Notes: generated from the letters alone by a model not told the origin. DNA of 64,000 nt from Mycolicibacterium rutilum (GCF_900108565.1 NZ_LT629971.1:1054001-1118000); one strand, 5' to 3'. Counted from the first letter of the stretch, positions 8,735 to 17,650 are shown. Translations and numbers: made by a program.

Positions 8735-8744
8735 CACCTGCTCG

Positions 8745-9962
8745 GTGCTGAGGCGCTGCGTCGCCGTCGACCCTCGACGGTTCGCCGACGACTACTGGGG
8801 GCGCACGCCGCTCCTCAGCCGGGCCGACGCGTTGCCCCGCGATTTCGGCGATCTGCTCAGTCCCGATGCAGTGGATGAGTTGATCGCCGAACGCGGGGTG
8901 CGTTCGCCGTTCATCCGGCTGGCCAAGGAAGGCGGCCTGCTCGCCAAGGACTGCTACCTGGGTCCGGCCGGCTTCGGCGCGGAGGTTGCCGATCAGGTCG
9001 ACTCGGCCAAGGTTCTCAGTGAGTTCGCCGCAGGCGCGACGATCGTGCTGCAGGGACTGCACCGGTTGTGGCCCCCGCTGATCGACTTCGTGCGGGGCGC
9101 CGTCGACGACCTCGGCCACCCGGTCCAGGTCAACGCCTACATCACCCCGCCGGTCAACCGTGGCTTCGATCCGCACTACGACGTGCACGACGTGTTCGTG
9201 CTGCAGGTGTCGGGGCAGAAGCGCTGGGTCGTGCACGAACCGGTGCACGCGCACCCGCTGCCGTCGCAGCCGTGGACGCAGCACCGCGCCGCGATCGAGA
9301 AGCGCGTCGCCGAGGCGCCGGTCATCGACGCTGTGCTCAACGAAGGCGACGCGCTGTATCTGCCACGCGGGTGGGTGCACTCGGCGCAGGCGCTCGACAC
9401 CGCGTCGATCCACCTCACCGTCGGGGTGTCGCCGGTGACCGCGCTGGACGTGGCGCGTGCGGTGGTGGACCAACTGGCCGATGTCGACGCCTTCCGCCGG
9501 CCGCTGCCGCTGGGCGCCGACCCGACGGACCCGGATGAGACGATGGCGGCGGTGAGCAAGGTGATGGCGGAAATGGTCGGGGCGCTGCGCGACGACGCGA
9601 CCCCGCTGAGCGCCGCGGCCGCCGCGCAGCTCCAACGCCGCCACGCCGACCGGACCCGACCGGTGGCGGTCCGGCCGCTGGCGTCGCTGGCCGCGACCGA
9701 CCGCGCGGCGACGACCACCGTGCGGTGGCGGCACGGGCTCATCGCCACCCTCGAGGACTCCGGCGAGCGGGTCGTGCTGAGGCTGCCCGACAAGACCATC
9801 ACCTTCCCGCGCAGCTGCGGCGATGCGCTCGCCGCACTACACGGCGGCCTCACCGCCGACGCCGCGAGTCTTCCCGGGCTCGACACGGCCGACGGGACCG
9901 TGCTGATCCGGCGGCTGCTCCGGGAAGCCGTCCTGCTCCCGGTGTCCGACCGCGACGGATGA
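8745..9962 (+). CDS. JmjC-like cupin_4 Fe(II)/2-oxoglutarate-type oxygenase
   Basis: A protein of about 405 residues resembling the bacterial cupin_4 / ribosomal-oxygenase (ROX) family, which hydroxylates protein side chains such as Arg or His. The iron-binding triad is visible as H144-x-D146 in FDPHYDVHDVF and the distal H212 in LPRGWVHSA; the 2-oxoglutarate-side strand reads QVSGQKRWVVHEP. The GTG at 8745 is the likely start, 10 bases after the repeat-peptide stop, although the frame is open further upstream through the repeats. It overlaps the next gene as ATGA. Position suggests that the repeat peptide, rather than a ribosomal protein, could be its substrate. Confidence 0.85.
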   Translation: MLRRCVAVDPRRFADDYWGRTPLLSRADALPRDFGDLLSPDAVDELIAERGVRSPFIRLAKEGGLLAKDCYLGPAGFGAEVADQVDSAKVLSEFAAGATIVLQGLHRLWPPLIDFVRGAVDDLGHPVQVNAYITPPVNRGFDPHYDVHDVFVLQVSGQKRWVVHEPVHAHPLPSQPWTQHRAAIEKRVAEAPVIDAVLNEGDALYLPRGWVHSAQALDTASIHLTVGVSPVTALDVARAVVDQLADVDAFRRPLPLGADPTDPDETMAAVSKVMAEMVGALRDDATPLSAAAAAQLQRRHADRTRPVAVRPLASLAATDRAATTTVRWRHGLIATLEDSGERVVLRLPDKTITFPRSCGDALAALHGGLTADAASLPGLDTADGTVLIRRLLREAVLLPVSDRDG

Positions 9963-10846
9963 GCACGCCGAAGCGGATTCCCTGCAGCGACCAGTCGCTT
10001 GCCAGGGCCGACCCGATGTACGGCACCGCGTCCGCCGGCTCGAAGTGGGTGCTGCTCGAACTGTCCGGGCCGTGGGGACCGTCGGCCTTCCTGCAGTCAC
10101 CCACGTGCATCGACCCGCAACTCGGTCGCGAGGTCGTGCGCCGGATCGAGAAGGCCGGGATGCGGATCGCCGCCATCCGCAGACACGGCCGCAGGCCGGA
10201 AACCCCGCGGTGGCGCTGGTTCATCGCCCACTGCGACATCGGCCAGGAAGCGCTCTACCGCGGCGAGGTCGACGACCCGCGCGCATTCCTCGAGCTGGCC
10301 CTCGACGGCAGCGACGGCGAACCGAGCACCGGCCCCCTGGTGGCGATCTGCTCACACGGCAAGCACGACCAGTGCTGTGCGGTCCGCGGCCGCAGCGCGT
10401 GCCGGGCGATCGCGGCCGAGTATCCCGAATTCACCTGGGAGTGTTCCCATCTGGGGGGTGACCGGTTCGCGGCGACGATGCTCGTGCTGCCCGAGGGGCT
10501 CTGCTACGGCCGGGTCGATTCGGCGAACTCGGCCGAGCTGGTCCGGCTGTACCTCGAGAGGCGGCTCGACCACCGCTACCTGCGCGGTCGCACGTCGCTG
10601 CCGCATGCGGTGCAGGCTGCGCAGCACTTCGTGCGAGAACGATTCGGCGACAACCGGATCGACGCGTTGCACCCGATCGATGTCGAGCGCTCGGAACACC
10701 GCGTCCGCGTTGTGCTCGCCGGCGACACGGGGCCGATCGAGGTGATCCTGCACGAGGAGCTGTCCGACCCGCTGCTGTCGCAGTGCCATGCGCAGGTGCC
10801 CGGCCGGGTGCGGATCTTCACCCTCGCGTCGCTGAGTCCGGCTTGA
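9959..10846 (+). CDS. Sucrase/ferredoxin-like thioredoxin-fold protein
   Basis: A 295-residue protein of the sucrase/ferredoxin-like family (PF06999 type), a thioredoxin-fold group related to [2Fe-2S] proteins such as yeast Apd1. The diagnostic segments are CSHGKHDQCCAVRGR (residues 131-145) and WECSHLGGDRFAATMLVLP (from 160), which supply clustered Cys and His ligands. ATG at 9959 overlaps the oxygenase stop (ATGA), so the two are translationally coupled. A role as electron donor to the oxygenase, or as a second modifying enzyme, is inference. Its last 29 bases overlap the convergent tetR gene. Confidence 0.82.
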   Translation: MSTPKRIPCSDQSLARADPMYGTASAGSKWVLLELSGPWGPSAFLQSPTCIDPQLGREVVRRIEKAGMRIAAIRRHGRRPETPRWRWFIAHCDIGQEALYRGEVDDPRAFLELALDGSDGEPSTGPLVAICSHGKHDQCCAVRGRSACRAIAAEYPEFTWECSHLGGDRFAATMLVLPEGLCYGRVDSANSAELVRLYLERRLDHRYLRGRTSLPHAVQAAQHFVRERFGDNRIDALHPIDVERSEHRVRVVLAGDTGPIEVILHEELSDPLLSQCHAQVPGRVRIFTLASLSPA

Positions 10847-11447
10847 AGCCGACGGCGGGCAGCACCAGCGTATCGACCACGGCGCGCACGAACGTCGCGT
10901 CGACGCGTTGACCGTTGACGACCCGCATCAAGCTCATCGCGGTCACCACATCAGCCACCAGCGACCAGTCGCGGTCGCTCGCGATCTCACCTCGGTCGAC
11001 CGCCCGCTGCAGGATCACCGACATCTTCCGGCGCCCGCGCAGCACCATCAGGTCGTCGAGCGCCGAGCCCAGTTCGCCGTCGTGCACCGCCGCCAGGGCC
11101 ACGCGCAGGATGAGGTCGTAGGTGATGATCTCGTCCTCGTTCCGCCGGGCCCGGTCGACGAGCGCGTCGAGATCCCCCGCGAGACTTCCGGTGTCTGGGG
11201 TGTCATCACTGAGCAGCTCGGGGCGCCAGTACACCAGCGCGTCGGTGATCAACGCGGCCTTCGAAGACCATCGGCGGTAGATCGCCGCCTTGCCGACACC
11301 GGCACGCGCCGCGATGTCATTCATGTTGGTGGCGTCGTAGCCGTGTTCTCCGAGCGCGGCCAGCGCCGCGTCGAGGATCGCGGGATCCCGCGACCGATCC
11401 AGCCGCCCGTCGGTGCGCTGGCGCAGTTTCGGCTCTGACGCTGCCAT
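10818..11447 (-). CDS. TetR-family regulator, likely of the mmpS-mmpL operon
   Basis: A 209-residue repressor-type protein. The N-terminal helix-turn-helix includes GYDATNMNDIAARAGVGKAAIYRRWSS (key region about residues 36-62), and the C-terminal ligand domain is of the TetR_C type. It starts 18 bases after the mmpL stop on the same strand, so it is probably the third gene of an mmpS-mmpL-tetR operon and would autoregulate it. I did not find a convincing palindrome upstream of mmpS that would be its operator. The 3' end overlaps the sucrase/ferredoxin-like gene by 29 bases. Confidence 0.9.
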   Translation of the reverse strand: MAASEPKLRQRTDGRLDRSRDPAILDAALAALGEHGYDATNMNDIAARAGVGKAAIYRRWSSKAALITDALVYWRPELLSDDTPDTGSLAGDLDALVDRARRNEDEIITYDLILRVALAAVHDGELGSALDDLMVLRGRRKMSVILQRAVDRGEIASDRDWSLVADVVTAMSLMRVVNGQRVDATFVRAVVDTLVLPAVGFKPDSATRG

Positions 11448-11465
11448 CCCCGACGAGCCTAGGCG

Positions 11466-14333
11466 TCAGCCGCCGGGCTGGGGAATCGGTGCTGTGTCGG
11501 CCCGGTCGGACGACGTCGGCGTCCGCCGAACGATCTTGAACGTGTTCAGCGGCCACCAGAACCACCTGCCGAGTGCCGCCGCTATCGACGGGGTCATGAA
11601 GGACCGCACTATCAATGTGTCGACCAGCAGGCCGATGCCGATCGTCGTGCCGAGCTGGCCCACCACGCGCAGGTCGCTGACGATCATCGACAGCATGGTG
11701 AAGGCGAACACCAGGCCGGCCGCCGTCACCACCCGTCCGGTGGCTCCCATGGCGCGGATGATTCCGGTGTTCAGACCTGCGTGGATTTCTTCCTTGAGCC
11801 GCGACACCAACAACAAGTTGTAGTCCGAGCCCACCGCAAGCAGGATCACGATCGACAGCGGAATCACGATCCACTGCACGCCGAGACCCAAGATGTCCTG
11901 CCACAGCAGCACGGACAACCCGCACGCCGTCCCGAGCGAGGCGGCGACGGTCCCGACAATGACCAGTGCAGCCACCACACTGCGGGTGATCAGCAACATG
12001 ATCGCGAAGATCAGGATCATCGAGGCGATCACCGCGATCAGGAGGTCGGCTTTCACACCGTTCTGCATATCGCTGTAGAGCGAAGCCGTTCCGGCCAACG
12101 ACACCTTCGCGTTCTCCAACGGTGTCCCCTTGACCGCGTCCGCGACGGTGTCCCGGATCCCGGCGACATGCTCGATGCCGTCCACGGACGCCGGATCGCC
12201 CTGGTGGGTGATGATGAACCGCACCGCCTTGCCGTCCGGTGAGACGAACATCTTCAAGCCGCGCTCGAAGTCGGGGTTCTTGAAGACCTCGGGCGGCAGG
12301 TAGAACGAGTCGTCGTTCTTGGCCTGGTCGAAGTAGAGGCCCATCTCGGTGGCGCCCTGTGCGAGTTCCTGTGAGTGGGCCTGGATTCCGGCCATCGTGC
12401 TGTGGGTGGACAGCATGAAGTCGCGCATCGTCTTCATCGACTGGATTGTCGGTGGGAGGGTCGCAAGCATCTGCGGCATCAGCACGTCCAACTGGTCGAG
12501 ATCGCCGGTGACACCCTGGATCTGGTCGGCGAGTCGGTCGATGCCGTCAAGCGAGTCGAAGATCGAGCGCAGCGACCAGCAGATGGGAATGTCGTAGCAG
12601 TGCGGCTCCCAGTAGAAGTAGTTGCGCATCGGCCGGAAGAAATCGTCGAAATTCGCGATGCTGTCGCGTAGCTCGTTGGTGGTGTCGACCATGTCGTGGG
12701 TCTTGCCGACCATGTCGTGCGTGGTCGCGGTGACCTTCTGCATGATGCTGTACATCCGCTCCATGTTGGCGATGGTCCTGCTCAACTCATCAGCCTGTTC
12801 GAGCATCTGAGCGGTGTTGTCGTTCATCACCTTCGCCGTCTGCAGCGTGCCCGAGTTCTGCATGGCGATCTGGAACGGGATCGAACTGTGCTCGATCGGC
12901 GCACCGAGCGGGCGGGTGATGGTCTGGACCCGCTCGACACCGCGGGTGTGGAAGACGTTCTTGGCGACGCGGTCGATGACCAGCATGTCGGCCGGATTGC
13001 GCAGGTCGTGGTCGGCTTCGAGCATCAACAGCTCGGGGTTCATCCTGGCCTGGGAGAAGTGCCGTTGTGCGGCAGCCATCGACACGTTCGCCGGCATCTC
13101 CGCCGGAGTGAACTTGTCGTCGTTGTACTGCGGCACGTAGGTCAGCAGGCTGACGAACCCGATGATGGCGACCACCGACGTGGCCACGATGATCGGCACG
13201 GGCCAGCGGACCACAGCCGTACCGACCTTGCGCCACCCACGGGTGGACAGCTCGCGTTTCGGGTCGAGCAGACCGAACCGCGAGGCGACGACCAGGATCG
13301 CAGGTGCCAGCGTGAGCGCGGCGGCGACGATCGCGAGCATCGACAGCGCGCACGGCAACGCCATCGTGTGGAAGTACGGCAACGTCGTGAATGACAGACA
13401 CATGCAGGCACCGGCGATGGTCAGCCCGGAGCCCAGAATGACGTGTGCCACACCGTGATACGCGGTGTAGTAAGCCTCCTCCCTGCTCTGGCCGGTCGCT
13501 CGCGCCTCGTGGTAGCGGCCCAGCAGAAAGATCACATAGTCCGTCCCCGCCGCGATGGACAGCATCGTCACCATGCTCACCGCGTACGGGGTCAGGCCGA
13601 TGATGTCGAGGTTGCCCGCGGTCGCCGTGATGCCCTGACCCGCGAACAGTTCGATTCCGACGATCAGCAGCGCGATGACGGTGGTGACGATCGAGCGGTA
13701 GACCACCAGCAGCATCACCAGGATGACGCCGATGGACACCAACGCCATCACCGCCATGCTCTCGTGCCCGGCGATACTGGTGTCGGCGTTGAGGACGGTG
13801 TTGCCTGCCACGTAGGCCTTCACACCCGGCGGCGGGGGCACGGACTCGACGATGTCGCGCACGGCAGCGACCGAGTCGTGGCTCGGGGTGGTGCCCTGGG
13901 CGCCGACCAGGAAAACCTGGACATACGCGGATTTGCCGTCGGGGCTTTGCGAACCCGCAGCGGTCAGGGGGTCGCTCCAGAAGTCCTGGGCGAACTGCAC
14001 GTGCTCGTGGTCGGCCTTCAGTTTGGCGACGATCTGGTTGTAGAACTGGTGCGCCTCGTCGCCCAGCTTGTCCTGGCCTTCGAGAACGACCATGGCCGTG
14101 GAGTCGGAGTCGAACTCCTTGAACACCTCGCCGATGTTCATCATCGACGAGTAGGCCTGTGAGTTCTCCGGCGCCAGCGAGACCGCGTGCTGGTCCGCCA
14201 CCTCGTCGAGCGAGGGAGCAAGCATGCCCAGGCCGACGGCGAGAGCAATCCAGAACAGGATGACCGGTATCGCCAACATCCGAACCGCTCGGGCGACGAT
14301 CGGGCGGCGGGGCACGGAATGTCCGGCGCTCAT
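11466..14333 (-). CDS. mmpL: MmpL-family RND transporter
   Basis: A 955-residue inner-membrane protein of the mycobacterial MmpL family, proton-driven exporters of lipids, siderophores or drugs. It has a first transmembrane helix at about residues 20-40, a large periplasmic loop, and a membrane block with TDYVIFLLGRYHEAR near residue 265. A second loop and a second block with GSDYNLLLVSRLKEE near residue 835 follow; the paired Asp-Tyr motifs are the proton relay. Length matches the MmpL4/MmpL5 group. The start ATG at 14333 overlaps the mmpS stop as ATGA; longer upstream frames are ignored. Cargo is unknown. Confidence 0.93.
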   Translation of the reverse strand: MSAGHSVPRRPIVARAVRMLAIPVILFWIALAVGLGMLAPSLDEVADQHAVSLAPENSQAYSSMMNIGEVFKEFDSDSTAMVVLEGQDKLGDEAHQFYNQIVAKLKADHEHVQFAQDFWSDPLTAAGSQSPDGKSAYVQVFLVGAQGTTPSHDSVAAVRDIVESVPPPPGVKAYVAGNTVLNADTSIAGHESMAVMALVSIGVILVMLLVVYRSIVTTVIALLIVGIELFAGQGITATAGNLDIIGLTPYAVSMVTMLSIAAGTDYVIFLLGRYHEARATGQSREEAYYTAYHGVAHVILGSGLTIAGACMCLSFTTLPYFHTMALPCALSMLAIVAAALTLAPAILVVASRFGLLDPKRELSTRGWRKVGTAVVRWPVPIIVATSVVAIIGFVSLLTYVPQYNDDKFTPAEMPANVSMAAAQRHFSQARMNPELLMLEADHDLRNPADMLVIDRVAKNVFHTRGVERVQTITRPLGAPIEHSSIPFQIAMQNSGTLQTAKVMNDNTAQMLEQADELSRTIANMERMYSIMQKVTATTHDMVGKTHDMVDTTNELRDSIANFDDFFRPMRNYFYWEPHCYDIPICWSLRSIFDSLDGIDRLADQIQGVTGDLDQLDVLMPQMLATLPPTIQSMKTMRDFMLSTHSTMAGIQAHSQELAQGATEMGLYFDQAKNDDSFYLPPEVFKNPDFERGLKMFVSPDGKAVRFIITHQGDPASVDGIEHVAGIRDTVADAVKGTPLENAKVSLAGTASLYSDMQNGVKADLLIAVIASMILIFAIMLLITRSVVAALVIVGTVAASLGTACGLSVLLWQDILGLGVQWIVIPLSIVILLAVGSDYNLLLVSRLKEEIHAGLNTGIIRAMGATGRVVTAAGLVFAFTMLSMIVSDLRVVGQLGTTIGIGLLVDTLIVRSFMTPSIAAALGRWFWWPLNTFKIVRRTPTSSDRADTAPIPQPGG

Positions 14334-14764
14334 ACGGATTTCACCAAGCAGTAGATGAACGGCTGGTATTCGTCGGTGCTGCGCTCGTCGCGGACCTGGC
14401 CGTCGACGACGACTCGGCAACGCAGCCCTTCGACACCGGCGTCACCCTGGGCGACGATGTTGGCCGACATCGACGGCAGCGTTGTCACGATGGTGAACGA
14501 CCACGGCAACGCCGCCGCGTCGACGCGATGGGGTTGACCGTTCTCGTCGAGGTAGTCGACGTCGACGGACCCGCCCGTCCCGGTCACCTCATAGGTGATG
14601 TGTTTGGGGTTGAATGGGTCGGTGATACCGGAATTCGCGTCAGCGCCGGCCGACGGCGGCGGCTGGACCGCAGACTCGCGGATACGCACCACCGCATATG
14701 CGCCGAGCGCCACCACGGCCACCAACAGCAGTGGCATCCAGAACCTCTTGAACACCCCGAGCAC
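14330..14764 (-). CDS. mmpS: MmpS-family accessory membrane protein
   Basis: A 144-residue protein with one N-terminal membrane helix (FWMPLLLVAVVALGAYAVV) and a periplasmic beta-rich domain containing ITYEVTGTGGSVDVDYLD and a conserved C-terminal Cys, as in MmpS4/MmpS5. The GTG at 14762-14764 is favoured because AGGAGG lies directly upstream; an earlier in-frame start at 14800 lacks this. MmpS proteins are required partners of their cognate MmpL, and the stop overlaps the mmpL start. Signals for the operon should lie in 14765-14993. Confidence 0.9.
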   Translation of the reverse strand: MLGVFKRFWMPLLLVAVVALGAYAVVRIRESAVQPPPSAGADANSGITDPFNPKHITYEVTGTGGSVDVDYLDENGQPHRVDAAALPWSFTIVTTLPSMSANIVAQGDAGVEGLRCRVVVDGQVRDERSTDEYQPFIYCLVKSV

Positions 14765-14993
14765 CTGACCTCCTGACCCGACCGACCCGGAACGGCGCAA
14801 CGGAACTCGGGTTCCGTGTCGCGTGCCGATCGGACACTACCCCACCGCCCGGTGGCCGTTCCTGTCAGTGGGTCTGACGACGGCAACCTGCACGCTCGTA
14901 CACGTTTTGGTAGAACCGATCTTGGGTACGCCGGCGCAGTCCGCTGGGTCAACGGAGCCGGTCGCGGGGTCACTCTGATAGAGGCGGGTCGAG

Positions 14994-15731
14994 ATGAAAT
15001 ATGTTGGTTACTTGGCGGGTGCGGCTTCTGCGGTTGCGGTGATGGCTGGTTCCGTCATCGCCGCGACACCGAGCCAGGCGGCGCCCTGTCCAGATGTCGA
15101 GGTGGTTTTCGCGCGCGGCACCTTCGAGGCGCCCGGCGTCGGCGCCACCGGTCAGGCGTTCGTCGATGCGCTGCGGGCCAAGACGCCCGGCAAGTCGGTC
15201 GACGTGTACGCGGTGAATTACCCTGCGTCGCTTGACTTTGCCACGGCGGCCGACGGCGTGATCGATGCGAGCAACAAGGTCATCGCCACGGCGGCCAACT
15301 GTCCGGACACCAAGGTGGTGCTGGGCGGTTACTCGCAGGGCGCGGCCGTCGCGGCTTACATCACCGAGGACGCCATTCCGGAGGGTTACGTCCCGCCTCC
15401 GGGGATGACCGGGCCGATGCCGCCGTCGGTGGCCGATCATGTTGCCGCAGTTGCGCTTTTCGGCAAGCCGTCGAGCGGTTTCCTGCAGATGATCTACACC
15501 GGCGCACCGCCGATCACGGTCGGCTCGCACTACACGGGCAAGACGCTCGACCTGTGCATCCCGGCGGATCCGGTTTGCTCACCCACCGGTAACGACAACG
15601 GCGCGCACGGTGCGTATCTCGTCAACGGCATGGTCGATCAGGCGGCGCAGTACGCCGCGGACCGGTTGCCACACGGCACGGGCACCGGGTCCGGCACCGA
15701 CAGCGTGCGGCAGGCTGCCGGTCAGGGCTGA
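14994..15731 (+). CDS. Secreted cutinase-like serine esterase
   Basis: A 245-residue cutinase-family alpha/beta hydrolase. A signal peptide of about 30 residues ends in ATPSQAA before PCPDVEVVFARGT, so the enzyme is exported. The nucleophile motif is GGYSQGAA with Ser114; Asp192 in ADPVCSPTGND and His205 in NGAHGAYL complete the triad, and four cysteines (32, 103, 188, 195) can form the two family disulfides. Mycobacterial members (Culp proteins) cleave medium-length esters or phospholipids. It stands alone, divergent from mmpS and convergent with the reductase gene 5 bases downstream; a small hairpin at 15727-15741 spans both stop codons. Confidence 0.92.
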   Translation: MKYVGYLAGAASAVAVMAGSVIAATPSQAAPCPDVEVVFARGTFEAPGVGATGQAFVDALRAKTPGKSVDVYAVNYPASLDFATAADGVIDASNKVIATAANCPDTKVVLGGYSQGAAVAAYITEDAIPEGYVPPPGMTGPMPPSVADHVAAVALFGKPSSGFLQMIYTGAPPITVGSHYTGKTLDLCIPADPVCSPTGNDNGAHGAYLVNGMVDQAAQYAADRLPHGTGTGSGTDSVRQAAGQG

Positions 15732-15736
15732 GCGCT

Positions 15737-16381
15737 TCAGCGCCGCCAGAACAGGTGGTGCGTCACCCCACTCGGGCTGGGGACGACGTCGTGGTGGTAC
15801 CGGTCGTCGAGTTCGCTCGGTGACGTCCACAGCCGTGATCCGGCGCCCAACTCGACCGGGGATTCCGCGACGTGCAGCGTGTCGACCAGACCGGCGTCGA
15901 GGAACTGCCGGATCGTGGCGGCTCCGCCGCCGAGGCGGACGTCACGCCCGTCGGCGGCGTCCCTGGCCTGCGCGAGCACCGTGCGCGGGTCGGCGTCGAC
16001 GAAGTGGAACGTCGTGTCCGACAGGGTGAACGACGGCCGCGGATGGTGGGTCATCACGAAGACCGGCGTGTGGAACGGCGGCTCGTCGTCCCACCACCCC
16101 TGCCAGTCGAGGTTCTGCCACGGTCCGCGGTGGGGGCTGAACTTGTTGCGGCCCATGATCTCGGCCCCGATGTTGTGGCTGAAGTCGCGGGTGAAGTAGT
16201 CGTCGAGCCCGCGGCTGCCACCGGGTTCGGTCCGGTTCGGCCAGCTCGCGGTCGCGCCGCACCACGCGAACATCACGCCCGGGTCGGCATGGCCGAACGG
16301 CCGCTCGATGCTCTGGCCCTCGCCGGCACCGAAGCCGTCCCGGGACACGTTGAAGTTCTGCACCCGCAGCAACTGCTCCAC
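15737..16381 (-). CDS. Dihydrofolate-reductase-fold (RibD C-terminal type) reductase
   Basis: A 214-residue protein of the RibD_C/dihydrofolate-reductase-like family, NADPH-dependent reductases often of unknown substrate. Family marks are the C-terminal LGGGAATIRQFLDAGLVDTLH and the MGRNKFSPHRGPW segment. The GTG at 16379-16381 is the presumed start. The HxlR regulator lies 56 bases upstream on the same strand and may be in the same transcript. No folate or riboflavin genes are nearby, so it is probably a stand-alone reductase. Confidence 0.85.
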   Translation of the reverse strand: MEQLLRVQNFNVSRDGFGAGEGQSIERPFGHADPGVMFAWCGATASWPNRTEPGGSRGLDDYFTRDFSHNIGAEIMGRNKFSPHRGPWQNLDWQGWWDDEPPFHTPVFVMTHHPRPSFTLSDTTFHFVDADPRTVLAQARDAADGRDVRLGGGAATIRQFLDAGLVDTLHVAESPVELGAGSRLWTSPSELDDRYHHDVVPSPSGVTHHLFWRR

Positions 16382-16437
16382 CCGTACCGCCTGTAGCGGT
16401 TCTGATCACCCGAACAGACCGCGGCAGGCGGCGAAAC

Positions 16438-16890
16438 TCATCGCGGCTCGCCGGCCACCAGGGCGACAGCGTCCGGCGACACCTGACGACCGTCCCGGCC
16501 GCGGAATCCGACCGCGACGGGCTTGCCGGTCGCCGTATCGATGAAGCGGTAGTCGCTGCTGTCGGGGCGGGCGAGATGCGCGTGCCCCCACTGGCCGATC
16601 GCGGCAACGACCGGCGCCAGATCGCGTCCGGCCTCGGTGAGCACGTAGCGGCGACGGGTCCGATCCCCCGGTTGCTGATAGTCGGCCACCTCGAGAATGC
16701 CCGCCGCGACGAGTTCGGACAACCGCGCGCTCAGCACGTCGGACGCGATGCCCAGCTGCTCGCGGAACTCCGAGAACTTCGACCGGCCCAACAGTGCCTC
16801 GCGGACGATCAGCACCGCCCATCGCTGGCCCAGCACCGCCATGGTGCGCGCGATCGGACACACCGCATCTGCCCATGGATCGTGTCGCAT
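16438..16890 (-). CDS. HxlR-family winged-helix regulator
   Basis: A 150-residue HxlR-type protein. The family opening CPIARTMAVLGQRWAVLIVR begins at Cys11, a residue used for aldehyde or redox sensing in some members. A winged helix follows, with FSEFREQLGIASDVLSARLSEL. It diverges from the SDR gene, and the 75-base gap between them holds a perfect 10-base inverted repeat, so it most likely controls the SDR and itself. The signal is not known. Confidence 0.92.
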   Translation of the reverse strand: MRHDPWADAVCPIARTMAVLGQRWAVLIVREALLGRSKFSEFREQLGIASDVLSARLSELVAAGILEVADYQQPGDRTRRRYVLTEAGRDLAPVVAAIGQWGHAHLARPDSSDYRFIDTATGKPVAVGFRGRDGRQVSPDAVALVAGEPR

Positions 16891-16902
16891 CCGCCTATCA
16901 TA

Positions 16903-16927
16903 GCTGAGTTGGCAGTACCAACTCAGC
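16903..16927. promoter_or_regulatory. Perfect inverted repeat, likely HxlR operator
   Basis: Arms GCTGAGTTGG (16903-16912) and CCAACTCAGC (16918-16927) are exact reverse complements separated by CAGTA. The site lies 13 bases upstream of the hxlR start codon and 39 bases upstream of the SDR start, inside the shared divergent promoter region, and has the size expected for a dimeric winged-helix regulator. Confidence 0.8.
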
Positions 16928-16965
16928 CCTGGTAGCGTCTCGGCCAGTCATCGAACGGAGGAATC

Positions 16966-17637
16966 ATGGGAATCGACGTGAACGGCGCGACGGCGGTGGT
17001 GACCGGTGGCCGGCGCGGCCTGGGCAAGGCCGTCGTCACCGAACTGCTCGCCCGCGGAGCGGACCGGGTCTACGCTACGAGCCGCTCGCCCGAGGAGGGC
17101 GGTGACCCACGGATCACCGGCGTCGAACTCGACATCACCGATGACGCCGGGGTCACCCGGTTGGCCGACACCGCCGCAGGCGCCACGATCGTGGTGAACA
17201 ACGCCGGACTGCTCGGCGGCCAGTCGCTGCTGCTCAGCGATCTCGGCGAGATCCGCTCGGTATTCGAGGCCAATTTGTTCGGAAGTCTGCGTGTGACAAG
17301 GGCATTCGCGCCGAAGCTGGCCGCCGCCGGCGGCGGGACGATTGTCAACATCGCTTCGGTGCTGTCCTGGTTGCCCGGTTCCGGGGCGTACGGTTCGTCG
17401 AAAGCCGCCCTGTGGTCGGCGACCAACTCACTTCGCGACGAGCTGCGCGACCTCGGCATCCACGTGATCGGGGTGTACCTCGGCTACACCGACACCTCGA
17501 TGATCGCCGATCTGGACGTGCCGAAGAACGATCCCGCCGACGTCGCGCGCCAGATCGTCAACGGCATCGAGAGCGGCGCCGACGAGGTGCTGGCCGACGA
17601 GCTGACACGGCGTGTGCGCGTGTCTGTCTTCAGTTGA
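16966..17637 (+). CDS. Short-chain dehydrogenase/reductase
   Basis: A 223-residue classical SDR. The cofactor loop TGGRRGLG is at residues 13-20, NNAG at 78-81, Ser131, and the catalytic Y142-x-x-x-K146 in AYGSSKAA. The ATG at 16966 follows GGAGG with suitable spacing. It is divergent from the HxlR regulator with a shared palindrome, suggesting induction by a carbonyl compound or other electrophile, which is inference. A DUF302 gene follows 13 bases later. Confidence 0.92.
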   Translation: MGIDVNGATAVVTGGRRGLGKAVVTELLARGADRVYATSRSPEEGGDPRITGVELDITDDAGVTRLADTAAGATIVVNNAGLLGGQSLLLSDLGEIRSVFEANLFGSLRVTRAFAPKLAAAGGGTIVNIASVLSWLPGSGAYGSSKAALWSATNSLRDELRDLGIHVIGVYLGYTDTSMIADLDVPKNDPADVARQIVNGIESGADEVLADELTRRVRVSVFS

Positions 17638-17650
17638 TCGGGTCCGGCCG

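Noticed and set aside
14842..14878. Short inverted repeats CCACC/GGTGG and GTCAG/CTGAC upstream of mmpS and the cutinase
   Set aside because: Five-base arms are common by chance at this base composition and neither sits at a recognisable promoter.
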